The position numbers and the translations under genes were made by a program. 43,966 nt of DNA from Thermoanaerobaculales bacterium. GTDB lineage: Bacteria > Acidobacteriota > Thermoanaerobaculia > Thermoanaerobaculales > Sulfomarinibacteraceae. The notes beneath the pieces are model-generated. The model saw only the letters and a list, made by a program, of their open reading frames with translations, ran no database searches and was not told the DNA's origin. This document shows positions 43,763-43,966 of the stretch, piece after piece. Each line of letters begins with the position of its first letter. Position 1 is the first letter of the stretch. The stretch lies in the NCBI GenBank assembly GCA_025456145.1, contig JALOLD010000023.1, forward strand, positions 1-43,966. Direction: 5' to 3'.

Positions 43763-43966
43763 GGTGAGGGGGTTTGAGGTGAGACGTTAGACATTAGGAG
43801 TTAGGAGTTAGGAGTTAGGAGTTAGGGGTTAGGAGTCTGACGATTCTCGCTCGACGTCTCACGTCTCACTCCTTACTCCTTACTCCTTACTCCTTACTCC
43901 TTACTCCTTACTCCTTACTCCTTACTCCTTACTCCTTACTCCTTACTCCTTACTCCTTACTCCTTA
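43763..43966. repeat. Large 7-bp array pair running off the window
   Basis: Purine side: GACGTTA, GACATTA, GGAGTTA four times, GGGGTTA (about 43782-43831). Spacer about 43832-43853, containing TTCTCGCTCGACG. Pyrimidine side: GTCTCAC twice, then about fourteen near-identical CTCCTTA units to the last base. The near-perfect units suggest recent expansion. The array continues beyond the window. It lies upstream of the minus-strand gene at 42832. Confidence 0.88.

Noticed and set aside
43763..43966. A CRISPR array
   Set aside because: Units are 7 bp and contiguous, with no unique spacers of constant length.

Overview
The window is very GC-rich DNA from a free-living, diderm-type heterotroph. Third codon positions are nearly all G or C, and genes lie on both strands in short operons. 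The gene mix is AMP-forming acetyl-CoA synthetase, methylmalonyl-CoA mutase, secreted M14 carboxypeptidase, tricorn-type protease, many lipoproteins, sulfatase-like proteins and an arylsulfotransferase-like protein. Together with the low gene density this suggests Acidobacteriota (Thermoanaerobaculia/Holophagae-like), but that is inference; Myxococcota or another soil or sediment phylum is not excluded. No rRNA, tRNA, CRISPR array, phage or insertion sequence was recognised.

Layout. 76-2043: acetyl-CoA synthetase. 2363-3030: a frameshifted small secreted protein. 3237-4820: a sigma-54 activator, divergent from a TauE/SafE-type transporter (5052-6140). 6250-8517 and 8653-11985: two divergent secreted peptidases. 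12353-16634: the two methylmalonyl-CoA mutase subunits. 16635-17235: a gene-free stretch full of hairpins and repeats. 17236-18336: a lipoprotein, divergent from a two-component system (18544-20924). 20972-32462: two sulfatase-superfamily proteins, an ASST-like lipoprotein, a xanthine-dehydrogenase-type two-subunit oxidoreductase, an ACT-domain protein and an ATP sulfurylase/APS kinase fusion. 32713-37265: a Cys/Met PLP enzyme, homoserine dehydrogenase, an aldehyde dehydrogenase and an Lrp-type regulator. 37543-41590: a sulfotransferase-like P-loop protein divergent from an alkaline-phosphatase-superfamily membrane protein, a 64-residue protein and a three-TM membrane protein. 41891-43752: a DMT transporter and a putative toroid-repeat protein.

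How the genes fit together. Acetyl/propionyl activation and methylmalonyl-CoA mutase point to propionate or odd-chain/branched amino-acid carbon entering the TCA cycle. The peptidases would supply amino acids, and the Cys/Met-homoserine-aldehyde dehydrogenase-Lrp group looks like an amino-acid-responsive unit. A second theme is sulfate-ester or phosphoester chemistry: PAPS synthesis, a sulfotransferase-like protein, an ASST-like protein and three alkaline-phosphatase-superfamily enzymes.

The most unusual signals are not conventional genes. (1) Degenerate 7-bp arrays begin exactly at stop codons. Each unit ends in a stop triplet, so stops recur in all three frames. The arrays are typically arranged as purine array, spacer, pyrimidine array, with a shared 23-bp spacer element. 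(2) 6-bp arrays follow three other stop codons. (3) Dispersed 8-bp repeat units with hairpins form a second family. (4) Four otherwise different proteins end in the same tail: L-x-x-[LI]-G-Y-[VLM]-x-stop.
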